From Hydrogenophilales bacterium RIFOXYD1_FULL_62_11 (GTDB lineage Bacteria; Pseudomonadota; Gammaproteobacteria; Burkholderiales; Thiobacillaceae), in assembly GCA_001802655.1 (NCBI GenBank), contig MGZO01000091.1, positions 1-16,061 of the forward strand: 16,061 nucleotides of DNA, given 5' to 3'. The notes under the pieces were generated by a model. The model searched no databases. It saw only the letters and a list, made by a program, of their open reading frames with translations, and had not been told where the DNA came from. This document shows positions 1-7,209 of the stretch, in pieces; the first letter of the stretch is position 1, and every line of letters begins with the position of its first letter. A program made the position numbers and the translations under genes.

Positions 1-151
1 TGGTGCCCGCTGTCTGCGTCTAAACTGACGTTCGGCAAACAGGCCACGAACGTCTCCCCTGGGTTGACTGAAAGCAGTAGGGTACATTCGCTACGTTTTA
101 TGACTGGGACGCAATCCGGCATCGAGCGCACTTAAAACTGAAAATCAATTC

Positions 152-442
152 ATGACCATCGAATCGCCCCCCCTGCCTGATGCCGAGGTGACCTGTGCCA
201 ACTGTCAGGCCTGCTGTTGCCGGCTGGAAGTCATGCTCATTACCGATACCGGCGTGCCCGAGCATTTCATCGAGGTTGACGAGTGGGGCTGCTGGCACAT
301 GGCGCGCCTGGAAGACGGCTGGTGTGCGGCCCTGAACCGCGACAACATGAAGTGCTCGATTTACGAAAACCGGCCCTGGGTTTGCCGTGAATTCGAGATG
401 GGCGACTATGCGTGTCTGATCGAACGTGCGGCGAACCCATAA
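152..442 (+). CDS. YkgJ-type cysteine-cluster protein
   Basis: This 96-residue protein has ten cysteines (residues 15, 18, 21, 22, 23, 47, 58, 68, 78 and 88), with a CxxCxxCCC cluster near the N-terminus and the RPWVCREF stretch late in the chain. That pattern fits the YkgJ/UPF0153 family of small proteins thought to chelate zinc or an iron-sulfur cluster; no reaction is established for the family. There is no signal peptide or membrane segment, so it is probably cytoplasmic. The ATG at 152 is the first in frame, but the ribosome site before it is weak. The gene stands alone on this strand, with rlhA converging from the right. The family assignment is fairly safe; the function is unknown. Confidence 0.85.
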   Translation: MTIESPPLPDAEVTCANCQACCCRLEVMLITDTGVPEHFIEVDEWGCWHMARLEDGWCAALNRDNMKCSIYENRPWVCREFEMGDYACLIERAANP

Positions 443-560
443 ATTGCAGATGCACAATCAGGACACCCACATTTACTGACCTGCTGTTAACCGCCTGGAT
501 CCAGCCCCGCGCATCACGCTTGCAACCCTGCCCCACCCTCCGTCAGACATCCGGATGCAT

Positions 561-2510
561 TCATGCGCCGGGTCGGGCTTTATAAAAACTCAGCGGCACG
601 CTGGCCTTGGCGACGGCGGGTTTGAGTTTGCCCACCACATGCATTTCGCACGGCTTGCATTCGAAGCGCAGGGTGAGCTTTTCGCTGCCGTTGATCAGCG
701 TGAGCGGTTCCGCGCGCACGGTGCCCTGCACGCCGGTGACGCCCTTGGCCTGCTTCGGGCACAGGCTCAGCGAATAGCGCACGCAGTGCTTGGTGATCAT
801 CAGCGAGACTTCGCCCACTTCCTCGTGGCTTTCATACGCGGCGGCGATGATCTTGACGCCGTGCTTCGCGTAGAAATCGCGCGCCTTGTGGTTGTAGACG
901 TTGGCGAGATAGCTCAGCGTATCTTCCGGGTAGAGGGCGGGCGGCTCGACTGCCTGCGCGCGCAGTGGCCGAACGTAAGCGGCAGCGCGTTCGGCATCCA
1001 GCGCGGCGATGGCATCGCGGCGCAAGGCATTGATGAACGATGCCGGGACGAACCACGGCTGCGACAGTTCCAGTGCGATACCCCTGACCGCATAGGCTGT
1101 AGCGCCGAGTTTGCCAAGATGCGCGTTTAGCGTGGCTTCGGCTTTGGCGGCATCGTTGGCGGCTTCTTTCGCGTGATCCGCGGCCACGGTGACACTGTGG
1201 CCGTCTTCGTCGGAGAGTGCCAGTGCAAACCCCGCGTCCGTTTCTTCCAGCCGCAGCCACACGCCAATGCGGCGTTCACTGGATTCCTTGTCCAGCATGC
1301 GCACCCAGTTCATGTCGCGGTTGCGGTTGAGCAACGTGCCGGCACGCAAATCCTTGAAGCTGGCGATCGGGTCTTTCGGAAACACGCGCCACTTGCCGTC
1401 GCCCACTTTTTCGGCGCGGTTGATCGCGAGACCGGCGAGATCCTTATGCAGGGTGTAGTAGCAGAGACCGTCGCCATTGTTCAGCACGGTATCGGGCGAA
1501 TCGGCAAACAGCTCGACCCATTTGTCGCCGACCTTGCTCACATAACCAATCGGCAAGCCGGCGTTTTTCGGCGAGTCGAAGGCGCCGATATCGTCCTTGC
1601 GCCCACCAACGAAATAGTCGGTGAATTCGCGGTTGAAATTCTGGTCGGGATCGGGCGTGAAGGCGAACGTGGTGCGGCCACTTGAGGCGCGCGCGAATTC
1701 CGGACGGCGTTCGATGATGTCATCCAGCAGCGTGCGGTAATGGGCGGTGATGTTCTTCACGTAGCCCATGTCCTTGTAGCGGCCTTCGATCTTGAAGCTG
1801 CGGATGCCGGCGTCGATCAGCGCCTGCAGGTTGTCGCTCTGGTTGTTGTCCTTCATCGACAGCACATGCTTGTCGTGCGCGACGATGCGCCCTTCCATGT
1901 CGAGAACCTGATACGGCAGGCGGCAGGCTTGCGAACAGTCGCCGCGATTGGCGCTGCGCCCGGTATTGGCGTGGCTGACGTAACACTGACCGCTATAGGC
2001 GACGCACAGCGCGCCATGGACGAAAAACTCCAGGGTGGTTTCCGGCCGGATGGCGGCGCGGATGGCAGCGATCTGCGCGAGGTCGAGTTCGCGCGCCAGC
2101 ACGATCTGGTTCAGCCCCACGTCCTGCAGAAAGCGGGCCTTTTCCGGGGTGCGGATATCAGTCTGGGTGCTGGCATGCAGCTGGATCGGCGGCAGGTCGA
2201 GTTCCAGCAAGCCCATATCCTGAATAATCAGGGCATCAACGCCGGCCTCATAAAGCTGAACGATCTGCTGCCGTGCCGGCTCCAGCTCGTCGTCGCGCAG
2301 AATGGTGTTGAGGGTGACGAACACCCGCGCGTTGAAGCGGTGCGCATGCGCCACCAGCCGCGCGATGTCGGCAACCTCGTTGGCCGCCGAGGAGCGCGCG
2401 CCGAATGAAGGTCCGCCGATATAAATGGCATCGGCGCCGTGGTTGACGGCTTCGATGCCGATCTCGGCGTCGCGCGCGGGCGCGAGCAGTTCAAGTTGAT
2501 GGGGTTGCAC
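561..2510 (-). CDS. rlhA: U32-family 23S rRNA hydroxylation protein RlhA
   Basis: The 649-residue product matches the length and layout of RlhA (YdcP), the peptidase-U32-like protein needed for hydroxylation of 23S rRNA C2501 in E. coli. The N-terminus (LELLAPARDAE, then GADAIYIGG) is the typical U32 barrel start. The U32 signature lies at about residues 161-180 (EFFVHGALC, GQCYVSH), with C169, C176, C192 and C196 as likely iron-sulfur ligands. A further domain of about 300 residues follows, ending in a FECKPCEMHVVGK segment. U32 members are not true peptidases in most studied cases. The gene starts 86 bases downstream of the last yceI stop and runs in the same direction, but has its own possible promoter. 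RlhA is preferred over the shorter paralogues TrhP and UbiU because of the length. Confidence 0.88.
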   Translation of the reverse strand: MQPHQLELLAPARDAEIGIEAVNHGADAIYIGGPSFGARSSAANEVADIARLVAHAHRFNARVFVTLNTILRDDELEPARQQIVQLYEAGVDALIIQDMGLLELDLPPIQLHASTQTDIRTPEKARFLQDVGLNQIVLARELDLAQIAAIRAAIRPETTLEFFVHGALCVAYSGQCYVSHANTGRSANRGDCSQACRLPYQVLDMEGRIVAHDKHVLSMKDNNQSDNLQALIDAGIRSFKIEGRYKDMGYVKNITAHYRTLLDDIIERRPEFARASSGRTTFAFTPDPDQNFNREFTDYFVGGRKDDIGAFDSPKNAGLPIGYVSKVGDKWVELFADSPDTVLNNGDGLCYYTLHKDLAGLAINRAEKVGDGKWRVFPKDPIASFKDLRAGTLLNRNRDMNWVRMLDKESSERRIGVWLRLEETDAGFALALSDEDGHSVTVAADHAKEAANDAAKAEATLNAHLGKLGATAYAVRGIALELSQPWFVPASFINALRRDAIAALDAERAAAYVRPLRAQAVEPPALYPEDTLSYLANVYNHKARDFYAKHGVKIIAAAYESHEEVGEVSLMITKHCVRYSLSLCPKQAKGVTGVQGTVRAEPLTLINGSEKLTLRFECKPCEMHVVGKLKPAVAKASVPLSFYKARPGA

Positions 2511-2536
2511 AGGGGCGTTCCAAACAGCAAAACGCC

Positions 2537-2565
2537 ATTTTACCCGCTCAACTCATGGAGTCAGT
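2537..2565 (-). promoter_or_regulatory. possible rlhA promoter
   Basis: Reading the minus strand, TAAAAT (2542-2537) is a good -10 element about 26 bases upstream of the rlhA start. A CTGACT at 2564-2559 gives a weak -35 at 16-base spacing. One arm of a perfect 9-bp inverted repeat (2543-2551 with 2578-2586) sits between the two boxes. The call is speculative. Confidence 0.35.
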
Positions 2566-2586
2566 CTGCTCAATTGATTGAGCGGG
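2543..2586. repeat. nested inverted repeats between yceI and rlhA
   Basis: CCCGCTCAA (2543-2551) is repeated as its perfect complement TTGAGCGGG (2578-2586). A third copy of the word, GCTCAAT at 2568-2574, pairs instead with ATTGAGC at 2577-2583. The right arm can therefore form one of two mutually exclusive stems. The repeat could be the weak end signal of the upstream yceI gene or a regulatory element for rlhA; no long T-run follows on the minus strand. Confidence 0.5.
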
Positions 2587-2596
2587 AACGCTGGGC

Positions 2597-3190
2597 TTAT
2601 TGGCGGCTCGCCACTTGAATCAGCGTGGCTGACTTGACCGCGCCGATCACCAGATTCAAGGCAACCTCATTGCCGGCAAGAAAGCGGTACTTGCCCATGT
2701 TGAACTCCGAGCGCTTGATCGTGACGTTGGCATTGGCGATGCAGGTGTCGCCCTGCAAGCCGGAAATCGGCGAGCACTTGAAGCGGGTCACCGACAGCGT
2801 CACCGGCTTGGTCACGCCCTTGATGGTGAGGTCACCCGTCAGGCTGATCTGATCGCCATTCAGCGTCAGATTATTGGATTTGAAGCGGATCACCGGGAAA
2901 TTGGCGGCATCAAAAAAGTCGGCTGACTGCATTTTGTCATCGAGCATCGCCATGCCGGTATTCACCGAGGCGGCATCAATGTCCACCTCAACCGATCCGG
3001 TCTGGGTCGCCGGATCAAGCACCACCTTGCCGCTGGCTTTCTCGAACTTGTGCGCCTTGTTCGACACCCCCAGCATGCTGATGCTGAAATTCGCAACCGT
3101 CTGGCTGTTGTCGATGACGTAGGTTTCGGGCGCTGCCTGGACAGAAGTAGCAAAGGCGGCAAGCACGGTCAGCAGGGCAAGTCGGTTCAT
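2597..3190 (-). CDS. yceI: YceI-family periplasmic protein (copy 1)
   Basis: This 197-residue protein starts with a clear signal peptide (MNRLALLTVLAAFATSVQA, cut before APETYVID), so it is periplasmic. The mature part is a YceI domain: a lipocalin-like barrel known to bind polyisoprenoid lipids, with the conserved TGDLTIKGVTKPV and KRSEFNMGKY stretches. Two cysteines (in FKCSP and GDTCIAN) may form a disulfide. The start at 3190 is chosen because it yields the signal peptide and is preceded by GGGAG; an upstream in-frame start would add 21 unrelated residues. It is most like copy 2 (both mature proteins begin APETY). It is separated from copy 2 by a strong terminator and an AT-rich promoter region, so it is probably transcribed on its own. 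Confidence 0.9.
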   Translation of the reverse strand: MNRLALLTVLAAFATSVQAAPETYVIDNSQTVANFSISMLGVSNKAHKFEKASGKVVLDPATQTGSVEVDIDAASVNTGMAMLDDKMQSADFFDAANFPVIRFKSNNLTLNGDQISLTGDLTIKGVTKPVTLSVTRFKCSPISGLQGDTCIANANVTIKRSEFNMGKYRFLAGNEVALNLVIGAVKSATLIQVASRQ

Positions 3191-3282
3191 TTGATGCTCC
3201 CAAGGTGGATGCCCCGAAGGGCCGTGCACACTTACTTGCAACCGCCATGCCACACTTCCCCGTCACGCCACTCAAATAAAAT

Positions 3283-3311
3283 ATTTAAATAAAACAACAA
3301 CTTATTATCAA
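3283..3311 (-). promoter_or_regulatory. putative promoter of yceI copy 1
   Basis: On the minus strand TTGATA (3311-3306) and TTAAAT (3288-3283) are spaced by 17 bases inside a markedly AT-rich block (about 3275-3312) that stands out from the GC-rich surroundings. It lies just downstream of the terminator of the preceding operon, about 90 bases before the yceI ATG. Confidence 0.55.
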
Positions 3312-3330
3312 AAGCTTGCTGATCGCCCGC

Positions 3331-3369
3331 TCAAAAAAACAGCAGGCTGTTGGAAACCCAACAGCCTGC
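3331..3369 (-). terminator. rho-independent terminator after yceI copy 2
   Basis: A perfect 12-bp stem (3342-3353 with 3358-3369, 4-base loop) is followed on the minus strand by TGTTTTTTTGAG. It starts 27 bases past the stop of yceI copy 2 and ends that operon. Confidence 0.9.
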
Positions 3370-3396
3370 GTCGAATTGGCGACCTTCCGTCAGCGT

Positions 3397-3978
3397 TTAT
3401 TGGGCGGCGGCTGGCACCTTCACGGCTTCGATGGCCAGGGTCAGGGTGATTTCGTCCCCGACGTAGGGCACATTCTTGCCCATGTTGAAATCCGAGCGTT
3501 TGACCGTGGCCGTAGCGTTGGCGCCGCAGGCAGGCACTTTCAGCATCGGATGCGGCATGCACTTGAAGTGGGTGACCGTGAGCGTCACCGGTTTGGTCAC
3601 GCCCTTGATGGTGAGGTCGCCCACCAGGCTGGCCGGCTCGTCGCCATTGAACGTCATCTTGCTCGACTTGAACGTGAGGGTCGGGTACTTGGCGGTATCG
3701 AAGTAATCCGCGGCCTGAATATGCTCGTTGAACAGCGCATAGCCGGTGTTGACCGACGTCGCGTCGATGGTCACATCCACCGAACCACTCTTGGCCGCGC
3801 GGTCGAGCACCACCGTGCCCGTGGTCTTGTCGAACTTGTGCGTCTGCTTGGAAAACCCCAGGTGGGTATAGCTGAAATGCGGGTAGGTATGGCTGTTGTC
3901 GATGGTATAGGTTTCGGGCGCAGCCTGGGCGCTGGCGGCAACGGCGGCAAGGGCGATCAAAGTGGCAAGGCGTTTCAT
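3397..3978 (-). CDS. yceI: YceI-family periplasmic protein (copy 2)
   Basis: The 193-residue product has a signal peptide (MKRLATLIALAAVAASAQA, cleavage before APETYTID) and a full YceI domain, including SLVGDLTIKGVTKPVTL and VKRSDFNMGKN. Like copy 1 it carries two cysteines (FKCMP and VPACGAN) at matching places, and the two are clearly paralogues. The family binds isoprenoid-type lipids in the periplasm; its physiological role is unclear. The start at 3978 is supported by the signal peptide and by GGAGAG upstream; a start further out at 4131 would run back over copy 3. It lies 31 bases after the stop of copy 3 and is followed by a strong terminator, so it is the last gene of the marR-b561-yceI-yceI unit. 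Confidence 0.92.
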   Translation of the reverse strand: MKRLATLIALAAVAASAQAAPETYTIDNSHTYPHFSYTHLGFSKQTHKFDKTTGTVVLDRAAKSGSVDVTIDATSVNTGYALFNEHIQAADYFDTAKYPTLTFKSSKMTFNGDEPASLVGDLTIKGVTKPVTLTVTHFKCMPHPMLKVPACGANATATVKRSDFNMGKNVPYVGDEITLTLAIEAVKVPAAAQ

Positions 3979-4009
3979 GTAACTCTCCAGAAAATAAAGG
4001 GACGACGGG

Positions 4010-4570
4010 TTATCTGCCGCTGGCGGCAATGCGGAACTTGACCTGGACTTCGTTGGCAACGGTGGCGACATCGGCCCACATGCCCTCGCCGATGCCGAAT
4101 TCCAGGCGGTTGAGGATGAACGCGCCATCAAACGTGGCGGCGTTTTGACCGGGCCGATACGTCACCGGCACGACCAGGGGGCGGCTTTTGCCCTTGAGCG
4201 TGAGCGTGCCGCGCATTTCATAGCGGTTGTTGCCCAGCGCGCGCACCTGGCTGGCAGTGAAGACTGCCTTGGGATACACGCTGCGGTCGAACCACAGCTT
4301 GCCGGCGGATTCGTCGTCGGCTTCCACCGAACCGGCATCGATGCTGGCGAGATCGATTTCGATGCGCGCGCTGGCGGCTTCGGGTTTGGCCGGGTCGAAC
4401 ACCATCTGGGTGGTGAATCGCTTGAAGCCGCCCGCCACCGGCACCCCCATCTGGCGAAACTCGAAGCTGATCGCACTCTGCTTCGGCAGCACGGTGCGGT
4501 ATTCCACCGCGTGTGCCGCAGGCGTGGCCAGCGCCGCCAGCAAAGCCCAATACCTGATCGTCGGTTTCAT
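4010..4570 (-). CDS. yceI: YceI-family periplasmic protein (copy 3, divergent)
   Basis: The 186-residue product begins with a signal peptide (about residues 1-21, ending PAAHA before VEYRTV). The YceI pattern follows: AISFEFRQMGVPVAGGFKRF, FDPAKPEAASARIEIDLASID, then GTLTLKGKSRPLVVPV and LNRLEFGIGEG. It lacks the paired cysteines of the other two copies and is much more diverged, so it is an older paralogue or a different subfamily. The ATG overlaps the b561 stop by 4 bases (ATGA) and AGGAG precedes it. In E. coli yceI sits beside yceJ, a cytochrome b561 gene, and the same pairing appears here. Confidence 0.9.
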   Translation of the reverse strand: MKPTIRYWALLAALATPAAHAVEYRTVLPKQSAISFEFRQMGVPVAGGFKRFTTQMVFDPAKPEAASARIEIDLASIDAGSVEADDESAGKLWFDRSVYPKAVFTASQVRALGNNRYEMRGTLTLKGKSRPLVVPVTYRPGQNAATFDGAFILNRLEFGIGEGMWADVATVANEVQVKFRIAASGR

Positions 4571-5115
4571 AACTGCTCCTGTTTGCTCCAGCCCATGCGC
4601 TGCAAAAAAGGCTGGCGTTCGATGAAATGGTGCTTGAGTGCCGCAGCCACGTGCAGGATGACCAGCCCCAGCAGCGTGAAGTTCAGCACCTGATGGACCC
4701 CGACCAGCAAATCGCCCAGCTCGCGGTTTTTGTCGACCAGATCGGGCAGCGGCAGCACGCCGAACCACACGACAGGGAACCCCTTGGCCGAACTCATCAG
4801 CCAGCCCGACAGTGGAATGGCCAGAAGCAACACATAGAGCAAGCCATGCACCACCGCGCTCACCTGACGCTGCCAGCGCACCACGCTGTCGGGCAGCGGC
4901 GGCGGCCGGTGGGTCAGCCGCCAGATCACCCGCAGGCCCGCCAGCAGCAGCACCGTGATGCCGATCCACTTGTGATAGCTGTAAAGCTGCAGCTTGGTCG
5001 GCGACAGGGGCAACTCGTGCATGTAGACGCCGAGCGGAAAGCCCACAAAAACCAGCAGCGCCACCAGCCAGTGCAGCACGATGGCCGGGGTCGTGTAACG
5101 CGTATTCAAAGTCAT
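4567..5115 (-). CDS. cytochrome b561 family membrane protein
   Basis: This 182-residue protein has four membrane segments (about residues 10-32, 48-68, 88-106 and 138-160). Histidines suited to haem b ligation are seen at H15, H48, H90, H141 and H155, as in the bacterial CybB/YceJ type of di-haem b561, which moves electrons between quinol and periplasmic acceptors. The ATG at 5115 overlaps the marR stop by 4 bases and has an excellent AGGAGG site within the end of marR. Its stop overlaps the start of yceI copy 3. This tight coupling, known from yceJ-yceI pairs elsewhere, suggests that b561 and YceI act together at the membrane, perhaps in quinone-linked electron transfer; that is inference. 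Confidence 0.92.
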   Translation of the reverse strand: MTLNTRYTTPAIVLHWLVALLVFVGFPLGVYMHELPLSPTKLQLYSYHKWIGITVLLLAGLRVIWRLTHRPPPLPDSVVRWQRQVSAVVHGLLYVLLLAIPLSGWLMSSAKGFPVVWFGVLPLPDLVDKNRELGDLLVGVHQVLNFTLLGLVILHVAAALKHHFIERQPFLQRMGWSKQEQL

Positions 5116-5552
5116 GCTGCCTCCTGTTTGAAAAGCTGTTCCAGCTCGTGCAGGGTGGCTTGCCAGCGCGCATGATCGGCGGCGCTGACCCCGGCGAATC
5201 GCGCCGCCAGGTGCGCCATGTGCGCGGGAAAGGCCTGCGCAAACAGTGCCTCGCCGGACGGCGTCAGCCGCACAATCTGGCAGCGGCGGTCGCTGTCGTG
5301 TGCTGCGCGCTCCACCCAGCCGCGTGCAACCAGGCGATCCACCACCCCGGTGAGCGTGCCCTTGGTGATCAGGGTTTTCTCGCCCAGCACGGTGGCGGTC
5401 ATCCCGCGGGTATTGCCCAGCGTTGCGATGATGTCGAACTGCGGCGGCGTCAGCCCCAGCGCGCGGATATGCGCGGCAGAATCCAGCTCGAACGCTTGGT
5501 AACACTGCACCAGGGCTTGTACGGTCGGCAGGAATTCGGCTTGCGTGCTCAT
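5112..5552 (-). CDS. MarR-family transcriptional regulator
   Basis: The 146-residue product has the MarR winged-helix layout: an N-terminal dimer helix, LGLTPPQFDIIATLGN, the recognition region (GEKTLITKGTLTGVVDRLVARGWVER), the wing (DSDRRCQIVRLTPSG) and C-terminal dimer helices. It is the first gene of the operon with b561 and two yceI genes. The ATG at 5552 is chosen because GAGAG lies a few bases upstream; a TTG directly before it would leave too short a gap. The promoter contains two TTAG/CTAA palindromes, so the protein probably represses its own operon and responds to an unknown ligand. Confidence 0.92.
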   Translation of the reverse strand: MSTQAEFLPTVQALVQCYQAFELDSAAHIRALGLTPPQFDIIATLGNTRGMTATVLGEKTLITKGTLTGVVDRLVARGWVERAAHDSDRRCQIVRLTPSGEALFAQAFPAHMAHLAARFAGVSAADHARWQATLHELEQLFKQEAA

Positions 5553-5573
5553 CAATCTCTCACTTGGTTCGTG

Positions 5574-5604
5574 TTAGGACTAATTTAGTTCGAAGTAGAA
5601 CTAA
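5574..5604. promoter_or_regulatory. probable MarR operator palindromes
   Basis: TTAGTTC (5585-5591) and GAACTAA (5598-5604) form a perfect 7-bp inverted repeat with a 6-base spacer, filling the gap between the -35 and -10 boxes of the marR promoter. A second, shorter palindrome, TTAGGACTAA (5574-5583), abuts it. Position and symmetry fit binding of a MarR dimer that would block RNA polymerase. The site may also affect the divergent gene at 5675. Confidence 0.75.
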
Positions 5605-5610
5605 TGTCAA
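5582..5610 (-). promoter_or_regulatory. marR operon promoter
   Basis: On the minus strand a perfect TTGACA (5610-5605) and TAAATT (5587-5582) are separated by exactly 17 bases, 29 bases upstream of the marR ATG. This is the best promoter match in this part of the window. Confidence 0.8.
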
Positions 5611-5674
5611 GGATGGCGATCCGTAAATGCAGTAAATTCAGTCCGACCTCATTACCTGCATCCAGACACCCGCC

Positions 5675-6046
5675 ATGAACTCACCCACCCCTGCCCTGCT
5701 CACCGTCTACTACGACGGCGGTTGCCCCGTGTGCTCGCGCGAAATCGGCTTTTACCAGCGCCAGCGCGGGGCCGACCGCATCCGCTGGGTCAATCTGGCG
5801 CAGTGCGCTGACAGCGAACTCGGCGCAGACCTGAGCCGCGCCGCAGCCTACGCCCGCCTGCACGTGCGCAGGCCAGACGGCCAGCTGCTATCGGGTGCGC
5901 GCGCATTCGCCGCCCTGTGGCAAACGCTGCCCGCATTCAGCCTGGCCGGCCGCATCGCCGGATTGCCCGGCATCGTGCATGGGCTGGAATGGGGGTATCG
6001 GGGATTTCTGGCCGTCCGCCGCATGTGGCGCGATTCGGCCGTTTGA
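5675..6046 (+). CDS. DCC-family thiol protein (DUF393)
   Basis: The 123-residue product carries the hallmark YYDGGCPVCSREI motif (C17 and C20) of the thiol-disulfide-oxidoreductase-like DCC family. The rest of the domain follows, with GARAFAALWQTLP and a C-terminal GYRGFLAVRR. The CxxC suggests a thioredoxin-like redox role, but no substrate is established. No signal peptide is seen. The start at 5675 puts the motif at the usual distance from the N-terminus; no strong ribosome site precedes it. It is divergent from marR, whose operator region lies within 100 bases, and 70 bases upstream of rlmJ on the same strand. Confidence 0.88.
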   Translation: MNSPTPALLTVYYDGGCPVCSREIGFYQRQRGADRIRWVNLAQCADSELGADLSRAAAYARLHVRRPDGQLLSGARAFAALWQTLPAFSLAGRIAGLPGIVHGLEWGYRGFLAVRRMWRDSAV

Positions 6047-6116
6047 TCAGATACAAGCCCGGCGGAATGCACCAGAATATGCAACACTCCGGCCGCCCTT
6101 CAAAAACGTTCCGACC

Positions 6117-6962
6117 ATGCTGAGCTACCGCCACGCCTTTCATGCCGGCAATCACGCCGATGTGCTGAAGCACTTTTTACTCATCCAGTTGAGCCATTAC
6201 CTCGGGCAAAAAGACAAACCGTTCTGGATCATCGACACCCATGCGGGCGCAGGTCTGTATGAACTGGACACGGGCTATGCAACCAAGCTGAAGGAGTACG
6301 AAAGCGGCATCGGCAAGCTGTGGACCCGCGAGGATTTGCCCGCCGCGCTGGCCGACTATGTCGATCAGGTGCGCGCCTGCAATCCGGACGGCAGCCTGCG
6401 GTTTTATCCCGGCTCCCCCTGGCTCGCCCTGCAAACCTTGCGTCCGCAAGATCGCCTGCGCCTGTTTGAACTCCACAGCAGCGACAGCAAAATCCTGCAG
6501 GACAACTTCGAGAATCAGGGACGGCGCGTCAGCGTCACCACCGCCAACGGTTTCGACGCCCTCAAGGCCCTGCTGCCGCCGCCGCCACGCCGCGCGCTGG
6601 TGCTGATCGATCCGCCCTACGAAACCCGCGACGACTACCCCAATGTCATTGCCGCGCTGCAAGAAGGGCTGAGCCGTTTTGCCACCGGCACCTATGCAGT
6701 TTGGTACCCGCAACTCGCGCGCCTGGACGCGCAACAGTTACCCGGCAAGCTCAAGCGCCTGCCGATCAAAAACTGGCTGCACGTCGCCCTCACCGTCCAC
6801 ACCCCGTCATCGGATGGTTTCGGCATGCATGGCAGCGGCCTATTCGTCATCAACCCGCCGTGGACACTGCATAAAACACTCGCGGCAATCATGCCGTATC
6901 TGGTGCGGGTGCTCGGGCAGGATGGCGGAGCAGGATTCACCCTGGAGCAGGAAATCGCGTAA
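6117..6962 (+). CDS. rlmJ: 23S rRNA (adenine-2030-N6)-methyltransferase RlmJ
   Basis: At 281 residues the product is almost exactly the length of E. coli RlmJ (YhiR, 280). It begins MLSYRHAFHAGNHADVLKH, the family's typical start. It has the SAM-binding DTHAGAG at 40-46, FYPGSPW at 97-102 and the catalytic DPPY at 165-168. RlmJ adds a methyl group to N6 of A2030 in 23S rRNA. The ATG at 6117 is chosen because it gives this conserved N-terminus; an open frame extends further upstream but overlaps the DCC gene and is not coding. It is the last high-GC housekeeping gene before the lower-GC cassette region. Confidence 0.95.
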   Translation: MLSYRHAFHAGNHADVLKHFLLIQLSHYLGQKDKPFWIIDTHAGAGLYELDTGYATKLKEYESGIGKLWTREDLPAALADYVDQVRACNPDGSLRFYPGSPWLALQTLRPQDRLRLFELHSSDSKILQDNFENQGRRVSVTTANGFDALKALLPPPPRRALVLIDPPYETRDDYPNVIAALQEGLSRFATGTYAVWYPQLARLDAQQLPGKLKRLPIKNWLHVALTVHTPSSDGFGMHGSGLFVINPPWTLHKTLAAIMPYLVRVLGQDGGAGFTLEQEIA

Positions 6963-7209
6963 GGTTTGGACGTATTTCGCGATGTCGCCCGTCCATCAAA
7001 TATTGGAAACTACGAAATTGATCCTGTCGCGCTCCGGTGTTTCGCACTTATTTCTGAACGCTCGGCAATATCAGACCGGGTTAGTCTTATTGAACAACTC
7101 GACTTATATGAATCGACGAGTTATTACTCGACCGAAGGTTACCGGACATATCCGGTAATCTTTTATTCCTTCACGTGACGGCTATTTAACGTTAGCGCTT
7201 TCCACACTT
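6963..7209. other. AT-richer non-coding stretch at island edge
   Basis: No convincing gene is seen here. Base composition drops sharply after the rlmJ stop. The stretch holds several small dyads (AACTCG at 7096-7101 with CGAGTT at 7117-7122; CGAGT at 7117-7121 with ACTCG at 7126-7130), a terminator-like hairpin, and AACGTTAGC at 7189-7197, which may be the left cassette junction. Confidence 0.5.
7139..7167 (+). terminator. possible terminator after rlmJ
   Basis: TTACCGGA (7139-7146) and TCCGGTAA (7151-7158) form a perfect 8-bp stem with a 4-base loop, followed by TCTTTTATT. It lies 176 bases beyond the rlmJ stop and just before the cassette region. Confidence 0.55.

Noticed and set aside
1..151. 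Gene fragment or clear promoter at the left edge
   Set aside because: No frame looks coding. TTGACT at 64-69 has no well-spaced -10 partner.
3316..4041. Open frame of 241 codons on the plus strand opposite yceI copy 2
   Set aside because: Antisense shadow; it begins across the yceI operon terminator and has no recognisable domain.
6966..7178. 70-residue open frame with a TTG start after rlmJ
   Set aside because: No ribosome site, no recognisable domain, and it runs through a terminator-like hairpin; the composition looks non-coding.
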